Origin: Lota lota
Lineage: Eukaryota > Chordata > Actinopteri > Gadiformes > Lotidae
Assembly (NCBI GenBank): GCA_026745465.1
Contig: JACYXH010000826.1
Coordinates: 4,602,724-4,666,723 of the forward strand
Length of the DNA stretch: 64,000 nucleotides
Direction of reading: 5' to 3'
The stretch's first letter is position 1. Each line of letters opens with the position of its first letter. The position numbers and the translations under genes were made by a program. Below are positions 48,129 to 60,629 of the stretch, in pieces. The notes beneath the pieces are model-generated. The model worked only from the letters and a program-made list of their open reading frames with translations, did not search any database and had not been told where the DNA came from.

Positions 48129-50446
48129 GGTTATAAGGGTGCCAAGTAGGGCAAACATTTGTATCACTAATGTAATCTGGTTGGTCAAAAAGGCATCTCA
48201 TTGTACAAATCTATGAAGTGTTGTAGTTGAACTTCGGTTAAACTAAGTTCATGCTCATGTAATAGACCTAAAAAGGTTTGATCCAGAAGATAGAAATTTA
48301 AAATTGGTATATGTAGCTGTATGAATTTAGGCCCATGAACAGCAATGAAACTGCAACCATACCTTACTACCATCAAATATATAGCATTGATGGTAGTGTA
48401 TTTGTAAAGAAAAATATAACTTTCAAGTGAAATAAATAGTATTTGTTGTTGGAATGGGACTTTTTTCAAGGTGTCCCAACGTGTTTTTAATGTTGTTAGC
48501 TGCTAATGATGGATTTGCCAATCAAAGTATGTGTGACTAAAATTAGTTGCATGAAACACAATACATATTTAAATAGGTGTTAATCATAAATACACAGCAT
48601 GTGTAAATTGGCATTTATCACATCCAATTATAACAGCAAAACATTGAAACAATTTCAACAGACTTCTTACGCTATTGGAAAGACTCACATGCCGACCTTT
48701 CCCAACAAAAGTTTAAGTTTGCTGCATTCTTGGATTACTTAACATTTATGTAGAAATGATCTTCAATAAACTGATGTTTTTTAAACATCCTGTGATTAAT
48801 TCAACTTTTTTTTGCCAGCTACATCGTGTGGTTTGTAGAACAGCAAAAGAAAAACGACTGATTTAAAAATGTAAAAAAAACACAAACAAATAAACAAAGG
48901 AATCATCTGTGGGTGACGTTAAAAAGTAAAGCAAATAAAATATGTGACATCACAGGCTGGTATATATAGTGGTAGTTACATCACGCCATTTAAACTCGAT
49001 GAGCAGCCTCTAACCAGCTCCATTTTATTGTGCTTGTGAAGTGTGTGATCTACGACACTGAGCGGTGATCTACCACTCAGCCCATAAATCTCCCTGTGTA
49101 CCCCACTCTAAAGCCTCCACGCTCACCCTCGTTTTAGGGCCCAACACTTTCCTCTCTGACAGCAAGTCTACATGGAAACCGAATGCCCCACCCGGCTACC
49201 GCTTCGATCCAATATGGCCGCTAGTGAAAAATACCTATTGGCTGTAGTACGTAGTGTTTGTATGTCTGTATAATGTGTAATTAACCCTCTAAATAAGGTG
49301 TGTCTCTTGTGTTGGATGACCTTGTTTTGGAAAGAAAAGGAGGCAGAAAGAGGAGCTGGGTATAGAGGGACAAAGAGGACCTCATAAATTGGGACCTCGC
49401 TAATTGTGGCTGTTTTGGATTAGAAGATTTCCAAATATCTGTCTTCGCCAAATGGTTATTTCTGAGTACCATCATTGTAAGATCTGCATAATGGTTTCAG
49501 TGTTTGATTATTAATTTCCTATATGGTTATGGGTTGATTATTTTTCACTTGTACATTTTGACATTTTGATACAATAGTCGAGTCTGGGGATTTGACTAGG
49601 AAGATGCAGAGTGGAATGAGTTATTTGCTTTCCACTGAAAACAAGTTTACTGTAAGTACTAAATACTTGGCTTTTGGATCACCCTTATTTGAGAAGACAA
49701 CTCTCCCAATGTGAGAGACTGTTTTCAGCTGTAGCACTCTCCCACCTCTGCTGCTAGAGCACAACAGAAAACTCCTGTTTAAGAACTGTCTGTCTGTTTT
49801 AACCAAATAGGAAATTGACGTGATTGACTTCCAGCATTGTGTCCGTTGAGATCAGGAAATGCGCTAACCTCCTAGCGCTGTTGGGAAATGTACAAATGTG
49901 TATTTCTCCAATCTAATATTGTGAAATATGAAGCCAGATGTGTGGATTCCCTGTGGACTTGTTACCTGAGGAGATATGGGGAGGTGATCATTAGGAGAAC
50001 TAAGCTGCTAAGCTGCTACTGTGGCCTAGAAAACTCCCATTTCAATAGAAACATCCTGTGGTTTACTGGGACCATGTTCAAACTGTTAAAAAAAATTGTT
50101 TATTAGACTTGTTTCATAGTTGTTTAAGCTTGTTATAATTTTTCTGCCTTTTTTATTTCTCTTAAAAGGATTTTACCTTTCATTTTATGAAGCAAATATT
50201 ATTTTAGATATATTAATAACATGTATACTATATTGTCGATTTTAAATAATGAATACACATTATTATTAATAATGCTACCACCACTAGTATAAGTAGAATA
50301 ATTTGATTGTTAGATAAAACAGCATTAGACTTAATTCAATTAAAAAAAGAAGACTACAAAGTTTTGGGAATGTGTCTTCTCAGTGTAACACTGCTCTGTC
50401 ATCTCGTTGTTCTCCACATCTCAAGACTACGTTATAATGTGTGTGT
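48129..50446. other. Unassigned, mainly AT-rich sequence
   Basis: No exon, RNA or transposon terminus recognised over 2.3 kb. A 94-codon minus-strand frame at 48185-48469 is open but has no known domain. The rest has only short frames. Confidence 0.35.
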
Positions 50447-50485
50447 ACACACACACACACAGACACACACACACACACACACACA
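50447..50485 (+). repeat. (AC)n microsatellite
   Basis: About 18 AC units with one AG interruption. Confidence 0.95.
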
Positions 50486-50591
50486 ATAACCCACAAGCCC
50501 ATCTCTCTGTAGCTGATCTGTTTATTGTTACCTTAAAAGAGACGTGAGATATAAAGAGATTATTGTTTTGGTTTACAGTGAGGAGGATGCT

Positions 50592-50600
50592 ACACACACT

Positions 50601-50633
<33 letters not shown>
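50592..50633 (+). repeat. (CA)n microsatellite
   Basis: CA units, purest at 50605-50632. Confidence 0.95.
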
Positions 50634-50635
<2 letters not shown>

Positions 50636-50699
50636 CGTTAGAGACCTGGGAATCCACAAGACACAGCTGCTCTCGGCCGTAAAACCCGGCATTGGCCCC

Positions 50700-51240
50700 T
50701 TAACGGCTCCTCAGCACACAGGGAATTACCTGCTCCCCCATACGCCAATCACACTCCTGCACCCATCACCCCCACACCTTACCCCCTAGCTCTCCACCCT
50801 GTCACTACATCACCCCCACACCCGATCACCTAACCCTCCACACCCTGCCACCATCTACTGCCACACCCCCATGCTGTACCCAGCCACCACCACCCACCTC
50901 ACCCTGCATCGACCCCCTCCACCTCGTACCACCACCCCCACACCCTGCAACCACCACCACCACCCGATCCACACTGCCACTACCACACCCTTTGTACCTC
51001 CACCTACCACCCTGCCAATGCTCCTTCCTCCACCCTCCCCTTCTATCTACCATCTACCCTCTTCCCCCAGCCACCACCTTCCCCCTGCACCTACTGTATA
51101 CCTCCTCCACCCCCAGTACTCTCCCCCACAGCCCCCTGCTACCATCCTACGCCCACATCATCCACCTGTATACCTCTGCTCCCCACCTACCCCTGTCACC
51201 CACTCACATCCTCCAACTTACCTCTCAAGATAACAGCCTG
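50700..51240 (+). repeat. C-rich CCACC/CACCC low-complexity region
   Basis: Degenerate C- and CCA-rich sequence with recurring 'caccccca' and 'ccaccacc' words. The 120- and 150-codon proline/histidine frames are compositional. Confidence 0.82.
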
Positions 51241-51259
51241 ACATCACCCCTGCACCCCC

Positions 51260-51261
<2 letters not shown>

Positions 51262-51332
<71 letters not shown>
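51262..51332 (+). repeat. (CA)35 microsatellite
   Basis: Perfect CA tract. Confidence 0.97.
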
Positions 51333-51335
<3 letters not shown>

Positions 51336-51589
51336 TATACTGCTTAAAACATTACAGAACAATTTAATACAATTATTGTATATCTATATTAAACCTGTAT
51401 TGTATGTCCTTACTGTCTGTAGGCCCCTGCTCAATTTATTGTAAGAATAATTAACAATAACTTCCAAACCTTTTTCAATCCACAGGGTGTAACAAACTTA
51501 AAAGAAAAAAATGTCAATTAAAAAAGAAAGAAACCTGACTAACTTTAACCTGGTTCAACCCGAGACTGTGAGAGAGCATCCGTCTCCCC
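51333..51589. other. Unassigned AT-rich sequence
   Basis: No supported feature. Confidence 0.35.
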
Positions 51590-51910
51590 CTCTCCCGCCT
51601 CTGGAGGTGAGCTCTAGGTTGATCCTCATATTAACTCCGCTCCTCCCCACTTAATGGAGCAGCGGAGCATGAAGGTCCAAGCGCTCCTAAACACAGCGTT
51701 CATTAAAACTAGCGGTGCTTAATGACGACGTCAAAGGCACCCGCGATCCGCTTCTACCAGGGGGGACGGTAGATGGGTGGGGGGGGCCATTAGTGTTACA
51801 GCGGACCCAGCGGGGAGGGGAGGGGGGGATGTTGATCAGCTGTCAACAACGGTGTCACAAGGACGCCGAGCCCGGACTCAATTACCACCATGGCAGACGA
51901 TGGCATGAGA
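51590..51910. other. Candidate non-coding block
   Basis: Unique sequence with 'gtgcttaatgacgacgtc' and a GGGG-rich patch at 51776-51830. No exon supported. Confidence 0.3.
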
Positions 51911-52706
51911 GAGCACATAAACATTACAGAATGTTGGGTTAAACATAATGTAAATAAAAATAGTCTGTATTAGCCTACAACATTTAGGTCTAATCCTACG
52001 TGAGATCAGTAACCTAATATACATTTTCTAAAGTTTAAACTGATTTAATTGAAATCGGTCATTGATTGCTCTATTGCCAACTAGGATTATGATAGCCGCT
52101 GATTCAAATAAATGGCAACCGCATTGCCATTTATTTGATTAGGTTTAACATTCTTCCTTTTTCTTTTGTGGAAAATTTACATTTTGACTTTTGTATTTCT
52201 CTTTCCACTCTTTTCTGTGTCTTGTCTTTTGAATATGTAGGCCTAGGCTCGGCCTGTGCTAAACAACACACAGTCCCATTTTAAACATTACTATTTAGTA
52301 GGCCTGAACCATAACACTTTTACCTTAGTGATTGTGTCGCCAAGACCAAGAATCACAAGATTTTGTAGTAAGGTTTTTACATAGGGTTAGGGTTAAAATC
52401 CCTCTCAAAATGCTGCTTCTTGTTGTCTCTGACCAATAATGACTAATTTACAATAAATGTTGTTTCTTTACAGCTAACTGGTAAACATAGCATTGGTTTG
52501 GCTCACACAACCCAGCGGTCCATCTTTCTATTGGAAAACAGACGTTTGGTCGCAAGGCACTTCATCAAAAAGACTTGAGGAGACTTTTAATAAAAGCTTT
52601 TTCTGAAAATAAATGTCCTCTTCTTCGGAAAAACTTTCAATGGCTGTCCTTTTACTGGCTTTAAAAACAGTTTGTGTCAAGCTACGCTACTACCTAAATG
52701 ATGAGC
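51911..52706. other. Unassigned sequence
   Basis: The near-palindromic phrase 'aaataaatggcaacc' / 'ggcaatgcggttgccatt'-type pairing occurs around 52108-52138 on opposite strands. No gene. Confidence 0.35.
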
Positions 52707-52778
52707 ACACATTCTCACGCACACATTCTCACGCACACACACACGCCAAACACACACACGCACGCACGCACACACACA
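52707..52778 (+). repeat. CA/CACG microsatellite
   Basis: Interrupted CA array with a duplicated 'cacattctcacgca' unit near 52707-52735. Confidence 0.9.
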
Positions 52779-53878
52779 GTCTGCCTGTGATTTCCATGCA
52801 ACTCCCAGAGGACATGCTAATGTATCCAAATATATTTACAACAGATGTTGCATTTTATTTTTCATGATAAAAACGCATTTCAGAAAATTTACTTCATAAT
52901 GGCCAAAGCAAGTTTTTTTTATCCCCGCTCCCCCTCTTTCTTTTTGTCTTCTCTTGAGGGTTCTTTAGCATACAGCGAGAGAAGTGCGACACCTAGTGGT
53001 ACATCTCGTGCTAAATATCACTTAGCGCTATTAAAGGGGTTTTGTTTACAGCTGATGGACGGTGATTTCTGACACGTTGGCTTGTGTTTTGACATGGGGT
53101 GACATGTACCTGTTTACTGAGAAATATTTTCTCATCTGAAACCTGACAATATAAACATAAAAAGAAAATCAAAAATATTTTTTAAATAGTGAAAGAAAAA
53201 ACAGTTTGGCATAGGCTCCTAATAGGTTACTTTTTCAGTAAATCTACAAATGTTTAACTTTGTCTTATGATAATTGGCGTTTTGGCACTACAATCTTAAT
53301 TTCCACGTTTAAATTCTAGGTGTTGAAGTAGTTGTCAATCAAATTTGCACCTATGAAGAATGCAAAATGTGCAATGGTGACAAAACCAATCCAAAGATTT
53401 CATGAGTAAATTTGTGCAACTGGGTGATGGTGTCTGCTAAAATAAGATACAATGTATTTAATCAAAACACGTCCTGTAGGCTACTAAAACTAGCGACCAT
53501 CAGTATTAACATTATTCTGGTTCTACAAGCCTGAGACGGAAGATGAATTTTGAATTTGAACACGGGAGGAGAGCTAGTGGAAAGAGTGAGAGTAGCTTAT
53601 CACATATCACCTATTATTAGTCCACATATTCTTTCCTATTCAATTTATTTAAATTTATGTGTGTGTGTTTAATATTGTTATATATCGTATATTAACCAAA
53701 GTAACATGTTATTAATATTTCAATATTTATTTTATTATTAATAATTGTTCTGATTGATGTGTACCTTTAACATACTACTTTAATCACACAATATCTCTTT
53801 GTTTTATCTTTGATCTGTCGTTGACCTTCTTTAGCAATATTTTTTCCATTTCTGAATTGACCGAGAGACAAGGATAAC

Positions 53879-53888
<10 letters not shown>
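52779..53888. other. Unassigned, AT-rich sequence
   Basis: No exon or element recognised. Very AT-rich at 53630-53760. Confidence 0.35.

Positions 53889-53970
<82 letters not shown>
53889..53970 (+). repeat. Perfect (GA)41 microsatellite
   Basis: 82 bp of uninterrupted GA following a short GTGTGT. Confidence 0.97.
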
Positions 53971-53974
<4 letters not shown>

Positions 53975-54163
53975 ACAAAGAGTTAGAGAGAAAGAGGCCA
54001 CCAGTGCCTTTATAAAGTATAGCAGATGCCTGGCATTAGGGGCCCGTCGGGTCACAGTTGGTGTGATGAAGAACCACCAGTGATGAAGAACTACACTCCT
54101 CCTCTCTCATCCCCTCAATCCATGTTCTATGTCTGTTGCCCTTCCACTGTAGTGGATGGGTAA

Positions 54164-54224
54164 GAGACAGAGAGAGAGAGAATAATAGAGGGAGAAAGGA
54201 CAATCTTTGAGGAGAGAGAGGCAG

Positions 54225-54260
<36 letters not shown>

Positions 54261-54400
54261 CACAAGAGATGGGTGGAGGAGGAGAAGATAGAGTGATGGA
54301 TTGACAAACACAAACTGACATGGAATGATTAACAGAAAAATGAAGAAGAATTTGAGCAGTGTGGAGAGGGGGAGAAAGAGAGGGGGGGATCGACATATGC
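54164..54400 (+). repeat. GA-rich degenerate tract
   Basis: Purine-rich sequence with a perfect (GA)n at 54231-54258. Confidence 0.9.
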
Positions 54401-54499
54401 ACAGTGTGAACTCGGGTTAGTGACACACGGATGTTGACATTCACTTTGTTTGACAGATTATCAGTGTGAACAAAGCTCTGGCACTATAAAAGAGCCCAT

Positions 54500-54760
54500 T
54501 CAACGATAGACGGAGAAATGCTTCACACGTGCGCGACCTCGCCTTCTCTCCCCTCCTGTCCTCTCCGCGCGCGCGCATTGATTGATCTCAGCGTCGGCGC
54601 GCCAGGATGATTGATTGGACCACTCGCACGACATCATCCCGCTAACTAGTCGTTGCCGCGCGCCACATTCGTCTTTTTGCTGCCATTGATCTCTCGTGTT
54701 TATGAAATGTTCAATTTCCACGGCTACGCCACTAACGCACTTCATTAGCTAGCAGGAGAT
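54500..54760. other. Candidate regulatory block with (CG)5 and TGATTGAT motifs
   Basis: 'ccgcgcgcgcgcattg' (54565-54580) is Z-DNA-prone. TGATTGAT-like words (cattgattgatctc at 54576-54589, gatgattgattgg at 54606-54618) match the PBX-type half-site consensus. Other CpG words follow. Motif content only. Confidence 0.35.
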
Positions 54761-54777
54761 TTATGGGTCTGTGTGTC

Positions 54778-54886
54778 TTCTCTCTCTCTCTTTTCCTTTT
54801 CTTTGGCTATAAAAGAGAGAGTCAGAGAGAGAGTGAGAGAGAGAAATAAAGAGAGAGGGATTGAGATAGAGCTGGGGAATGACTGT

Positions 54887-54932
<46 letters not shown>

Positions 54933-55170
54933 GGAAAGATATAGAGGGAGAGCGAAAAAGATCCATAGAGGGACAGAGTGACAGAGGGAGACAGGGAGAG
55001 GGATAGAGAGACAGAGAGAAAGAGAGGAGAGTGACAGATAGAGAAATGGAGTGAGGGAGAGCGAGAGATAGAGAAAGATAGGAGAGTTACAGAGTAAGAG
55101 TAATGGAGAGAGTGAGAGGGGGAGATAGAGGGAAAGACAGCTGAGTAAGAGGAGATAATGTCTGAATGAA
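54778..55170 (+). repeat. Polypurine GA-rich tract
   Basis: Degenerate GA sequence with a perfect (GA)n at 54891-54928. The minus-strand 175-codon serine/leucine frame is compositional. Confidence 0.9.
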
Positions 55171-55569
55171 GAGGAGTGTAGGCAGTGGCAGGAGATGAAG
55201 ATATGCTAACCTCGTTGCTAACGAGCAGACCGCTAAGTGGGTGCCGGTCCGACACTCCTTTCTCGCTAAACACACTGACATACAACACAGGCGCACAACT
55301 TTAACTTAACGTGGGCAATGTTTTTGTCGAATGAGATGTGCCAATCGGACAAAAAAAATTTAAAAGTCTCCTGGTACCTGAATACAGCAAGCCGAACAGG
55401 AGCCTTCTCTCCTACGCACAAGTTGTGACATCACAAAAAATATCAAAGCCCACCTGAGGTCCTCAAGCTATTCTTTCTCAGGTGGTTGTACACTCATACC
55501 ATGGCAACTGAACATGCAAAATGGATGCAGGAAAAGAATACATATAATCGATGTTTTTGTGTCAGTCAG
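55171..55569. other. Unassigned sequence
   Basis: No supported feature. Confidence 0.35.
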
Positions 55570-55702
55570 AGTTTGTGTCTGAATGTGTGTGGGTGTGTTT
55601 GTGAGAAAGCCTGAGTGTATGTGTTAGAGAGTGTGTCAGTCTATGTGTGTTTGTGTGTGTGTGTGTGCGACTGTGCATATGCCTTATGTTTGCATGAGTT
55701 TG

Positions 55703-55741
<39 letters not shown>
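55570..55741 (+). repeat. TG-rich repeat
   Basis: Degenerate TG with a pure (GT)n at 55706-55741. Confidence 0.92.
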
Positions 55742-55743
<2 letters not shown>

Positions 55744-55894
55744 TACCTGAACAGGGATAACAGTGTTTTGATCTGCGTAGTGGGATGCGAGTGTGTTTTG
55801 GTCCCTGCATGTGTGTGGGATACCTGAACAGGGATGACAGCGTTTTGGTCTGCGTAGCAGGATGCTTGTGTTTTAGTCCCTGCGTCGGTGTGGG
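55742..55894 (+). repeat. 77-bp tandem duplication (two copies)
   Basis: 'gatacctgaacagggataac' begins copy 1 at 55742 and 'gatacctgaacagggatgac' begins copy 2 at 55819, a 77-bp offset. The copies continue in parallel through 'tctgcgtag' and 'gtccctgc' with about ten differences. Confidence 0.92.
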
Positions 55895-56299
55895 TGTTTG
55901 TGGGGCTGCCGCGTCCCACTGTGACAGTAATTGATGTGATCAAGACTGTGAAAGGATCGCTCTGCCACTGTTGTGTCACATGTCACTCTTCATCTCACTC
56001 CTCAGACACCGTGTGCGTAGTCCTGAACCTATTAGCGTAGCGCAGCGAGAAACTCCACTTAAAACATACATATTATTTATTTAAATATGTAACGCACACT
56101 GAAATAGTTCATAACAAAATACAAAAACGGAAACCAAGTTATCGAAGTTTGCTCCATGCTGCTCATTTTTAACAAGAAAATGATCCTCTACTTTTATTAT
56201 AAGGTGTTTACTATCTATTATACTTATGCTGTAACAATTATTTAAACTTGATATAACTTAATATCCAAACTTTTATGGAATGATTAAAAACGTTAATAC
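55895..56299. other. Unassigned sequence
   Basis: No supported feature. Confidence 0.35.
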
Positions 56300-57010
56300 T
56301 ATTTATCACATGGCTTTATTAAATGCTTGATTCTGATTGGTCAAATAGGGCCTGTTCTCCAACCTAAACGACAGAATAGGTATGTCCCAAAATGACCCAT
56401 ATGGCCGTTCACTGGTCCAGCTAAGTACTGGCCGAAGAAACAGCAAAACGTCACTTATGTCAAGGTTCTGTCTGCCAAAGCAAAACTGATGACATTTGTT
56501 ATATTCTCAGTGGAAAATGTAACATTTTAAGATAGTTTCGACATGAAAATGCGCTTCGATAACATTTCGTGCGATAAATGTGCATTGTATTTCGTAATCT
56601 TCAGTCAGTGAATGTATATGATGTTTAGTTTGTTATATATGCAACGTTTTTTTTTCCATGGTCATTCATATGGACACTGCTATCCCTGAAAACACGCAGC
56701 TTGCATGTTGCATGAATCAATGTCTTTGCATTGTGTCGTCCTCTGAGCTGCTGTGTTAAGTGTTATTTGATGTAAAAGATTCATGTGACCCAGGGATGAC
56801 ATTTCTTCTTCTTTGGGACGGATTAGGACGACCTGTTTCTGTGGGGCACAAGGGAAGATGTTCGCTTTTGCTTCCGCCGAAAGAAAGCCATTCCAAAGGT
56901 TCCTTTTATAAATAAATTTTGTTTAAGAAGATAAAAGCGCTGGATCGTTTTGGGTCATGTTAGCAAACTACCTATTCTGTCATTTAGGTTGGAGATCACG
57001 CGATAATGAC
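56300..57010. mobile_element. Terminal-inverted-repeat element (about 0.64-0.7 kb)
   Basis: Arms 'tctccaacctaaacgaca' continuing GAATAGGTA (56356-56382), and the reverse complement of 56969-56995, agree at 26 of 27 positions. The left flank 'gcttgattctgattggtcaa' (56323-56342) is a phrase I associate with dispersed fish repeats, so the element may start there. The interior (about 590 bp) has no transposase-like ORF. A non-autonomous DNA transposon or a folded repeat is the likely identity. Superfamily is unknown. Confidence 0.65.
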
Positions 57011-57040
57011 CTGTACGTTATCCCTTACTTTAATTGACCT

Positions 57041-57312
57041 TTTCTAGAACACCCTTGCAACCATCTAGAACTCAATATAAACCACCTAGGTAACACTATC
57101 ATAGCAACCACCCAAAACACCCATCTAGAACACCATAGCAACCACCCTGAACACTGTAGCAACCACTCAGAACAGCATACATCCCCCTAGAATCCACAGG
57201 AACACCATAGCAACCACCTCGAACACCCAACCACCGGTCCAGAACACTAGCGACTGTCCAGAACACTTTAGTAACCATGTAGAACACCCTAGCAACCATC
57301 CAAAACACCCAA
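57041..57312 (+). repeat. Diverged ~20-bp minisatellite (TAGAACACCATAGCAACCAC)
   Basis: About 13 imperfect copies of a unit close to 'tagaacaccatagcaaccac', with many point changes and some length changes. The minus-strand frame (VFWMVAR-type) is a by-product. Confidence 0.88.
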
Positions 57313-58049
57313 AGAAACAATAAATATCACTGTATCAGCCACCATCAAACTAAAGTTCTACTTCACCTCACTCTAATGTACACTTCTAATATACTAGGTA
57401 CTGAAAACTCGATATACTTCGATATGCTTCACACTAAAATGTATTCTGAAGTTTTACTTTTTCTAGTTATGGTGTTACCTGATGATGGTTGTTTAAATTG
57501 TGAAAGACATTTAGCCACCCCATGTCAGTAGCAACACAAACATATAATGCATGCACGCACTGACACACACATGATAGATAGAGGGAGGAAGGATGGATTG
57601 ACAAAAACAAATAGACATGGAATGATTACCAGGAAGTTATGTGGAAGGTCTCGCCAAGAGGATGGGCGGAGAGATAGAGAATATATCAAGCACCTAAACA
57701 CACTTGCGAACACACAGCTCCTTCTCCTACATTTTAACTTCATTACGTAAACATTTTCCACCACTTTGCAATGCTGATGTCCACCACCACCACCCCCACC
57801 ATGGCCCCCCCACCTCGCTGACGGACGAGCCCTGCATGGCAGTCGCCCGGCCCAGCCACCAGCACTTCGATGGGGGTCCCTGCGATGTTCCTCATCCATA
57901 TTCAGACCCTCTGAATGGGGAGCGGTGACATATGGTTGCAGCCCCCCTTCCCCTCCACAACAGATACAAATTCCGAATTGGATTTAACACTCAAATTCCC
58001 TGCTGACCAGTGGGTCGCACACAATTTCCATGGCTCAGGCTCCACACGT
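57313..58049. other. Unassigned sequence with a histidine-coding-like stretch
   Basis: A frame at 57704-57928 contains HHHHPHH followed by mixed residues, bounded by CCA-rich sequence (57780-57805). Because a CCA/CAC repeat generates histidine runs, and the opposite strand is open too (124 codons), I do not call an exon. Confidence 0.3.
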
Positions 58050-58330
58050 GGCGCGCACACACACACTCATTCACGCACATGCCCACACAGCAATACACAC
58101 ACCCATTCACACAGATGCACGTTATCACATACACACACTAACTCACGCACATGCCCACACAACAATACACGTGTAATCACACACACACACATACACACAC
58201 AGTCCCACAGAAGCAGACCCCACACAAATACACACACTCACACTCAAAACACACAAAAAACACACCAGCAGATGAAAATGTATGCAGATAAATACAAACA
58301 CACACAATATGCAGACACAAATACATGCAA
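58050..58330 (+). repeat. CA-rich microsatellite with duplicated module
   Basis: CA field in which 'acgcacatgcccacacagca' (about 58073-58092) recurs as 'acgcacatgcccacacaaca' (about 58144-58163), about 71 bp apart. Confidence 0.9.
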
Positions 58331-58539
58331 ACGTATCAGAAACAAAACGTCTGCTGTATGAACAGCATAACAGTAATTCAACAGTTTTTTACTAACTGAC
58401 TCAATATTAAGTCATAGGTCTCTATATTGTCATATGTTTGTTCATTTTTATAATGTGTACTTAGTCTTCATTAAAAATATATGTGATTAGGTCCTCTGTT
58501 TTGCCTTCTGTTTCAGAAATTATTTGGCAAAAACACAAT
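58331..58539. other. Unassigned AT-rich sequence
   Basis: No supported feature. Confidence 0.35.
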
Positions 58540-58670
58540 TCAAATAAACAAACTTGACGAACCTGGGAGAGAATAGATCAAGATCATTTTAATCAACGTG
58601 CGCATCGTCTTAATCATCTTGGGGCATATTAGCCTCTTACATGCCCAAAGATGTGCTGACAATTAATAAA
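58540..58670. other. Candidate conserved non-coding block
   Basis: 'atcattttaatcaacgtgc', 'atcgtcttaatcatcttgg' and 'gacaattaataaa' give repeated TTAATC and ATTAA cores in about 130 bp. Confidence 0.3.
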
Positions 58671-59023
58671 AAAATGTCATATGACATAAAACATGAAACA
58701 CGAGGACAGAGAAACAAAAATAAAAGATTGAACAGAACAAGTGGTTCTACGGTTCTGGTATCAGTCCAGTGATCTATTCCTGGGTTTGAAGCGGCGTGCG
58801 TTGCGTTGTTTTAGCTTGTGAGTAGGAGTCATCCAGGGTGACACCACCCATCAGCACCCCACAGTGTGTCTCACCGGGAGACCTGCCTCTCACCCTTCAC
58901 AACAATACATCACCTGGCTAATTGTTGTGCTTGTTTAGGCTCAGCCCTCCAACCTGCCTGGAAGTGCTGATGAAAGGGGGTCTGTCACCCCATCCCCCAT
59001 CACCACCACCCCCGTCTCCCAAG

Positions 59024-59391
<368 letters not shown>

Positions 59392-59392
59392 A

Positions 59393-59480
59393 TACGGAGC
59401 AGGTATTAGCCCTGACAGATCGCGTTGTTAATTGCTAAATGTGTTCCTCATTAGGTACAGAGGTGACAGGTGTTGTTAGG
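59393..59480. other. Candidate non-coding element
   Basis: 'gttgttaattgctaaatg' and 'cctcattaggtacagagg' followed by an E-box-like 'caggtg'. Unique sequence wedged between two simple repeats. Confidence 0.3.
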
Positions 59481-59484
59481 CTCC

Positions 59485-59576
59485 CCTCCCCTGCCTCCCT
59501 CCCTCCCTCCCCCCTCCCCCCTCCCCTGCCTCCCTGCCTCCCTCCCCCCACCCCCTTCCCCTCCTTCCCCCCGCGC
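59485..59576 (-). repeat. C-rich CCCTCC tract
   Basis: Runs of 3-7 C separated by T or TG. G-quadruplex-prone on the minus strand. Confidence 0.88.
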
Positions 59577-60451
59577 CACACCGCTGATGCTCCCTCTAAT
59601 GGCTCCCTGAAGATCTCCCATCAGCCCCTGGGCACCGGGCTGCGAGGGGCCCTTTTAGATACTGTGTTGCAGCAACATCCCCACAAGCAGGTCACAAGGG
59701 GCCCGCTGTTTGTCAACCAGAACGCTCCGCCTCGTCAACGTGTGAGAGGAGGATGTGTCTGTTGAATGATTTCTTATTAGCTTAATAATTATCATAAACT
59801 TTGCTATATGACAAGATTTCTTTTTCTTTTATTTATTGTATTCATGTACAAAAAGAAGAACCTTATTTTGGACTAAGGTCTAATCTATTTTACCTCAGCT
59901 GCCATTTCCTGACCTTGGGACTGTAGTACTGTACCATATCACTTTAAGTTGTGGGAGTACTTTTAATACAATACATCTAGTATACAAGAAGAAAATACTA
60001 TTACATTATACACTACGCTTTGCGAAGGACAGTAAAAGGGGAGACATCTCTCTCTCCATAATGGGACAACGTAATAGCCTCTCAGACAGTCTGTGAGAAG
60101 CACATGAATGGTGTTTGATAAAAACATCCCCAGTATCTGTTCTGGGGAACTGTAACAGACTCCTGCCTCAATCTTCCATGATTGCTCTGGAAATGTTCTC
60201 CCTTGCTATATTCTCAAAGTTAAATGGTGCCAATTAGACAACACGCAGAAACAAGGGGAATTTAATATATGCTTAATTTCTCAGTAGAACTCTGTGCCAC
60301 AGTCTGACACCTGCCGGTAAAGAGTACTTTGACAACTTTTCAGTGTATTTTGTCCATTTTGGAATTCGTTTTTTGGTGCAGATGGAACATTTGCTCATAA
60401 ATGTATACATGAAAGACAAGACAGTGATAAATTGCTATGTATTAAACTACC
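59577..60451. other. Unassigned sequence
   Basis: No exon or repeat recognised. CpG-containing unique sequence at 59610-59740 could be another non-coding block. Confidence 0.33.
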
Positions 60452-60558
60452 AGCTAGAAGTTTAGCAGTAGTCACTAGCAGTTAAGTAGTATCCTAGTAG
60501 TAGTCGCTAGTAGTTTAGTTGTATAGTATTATAGTAGTAGTCCCTTTAGTAGTCCTGC
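60452..60558 (+). repeat. Diverged TAGTAG-rich repeat
   Basis: Recurrent 'gtagtagtc' and 'ctagtagtttag' words with no strict period. Confidence 0.7.
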
Positions 60559-60629
60559 TTTATACATACATGAACACAGACACACCCTCGACCTGAAGTG
60601 ACACAGGGATCGATATAATAGAATTCCTC

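Noticed and set aside
57704..57928. Possible exon with HHHHPHH run
   Set aside because: Histidine run derives from a CAC/CCA repeat. The opposite strand is equally open. No splice-flanked conserved motif.
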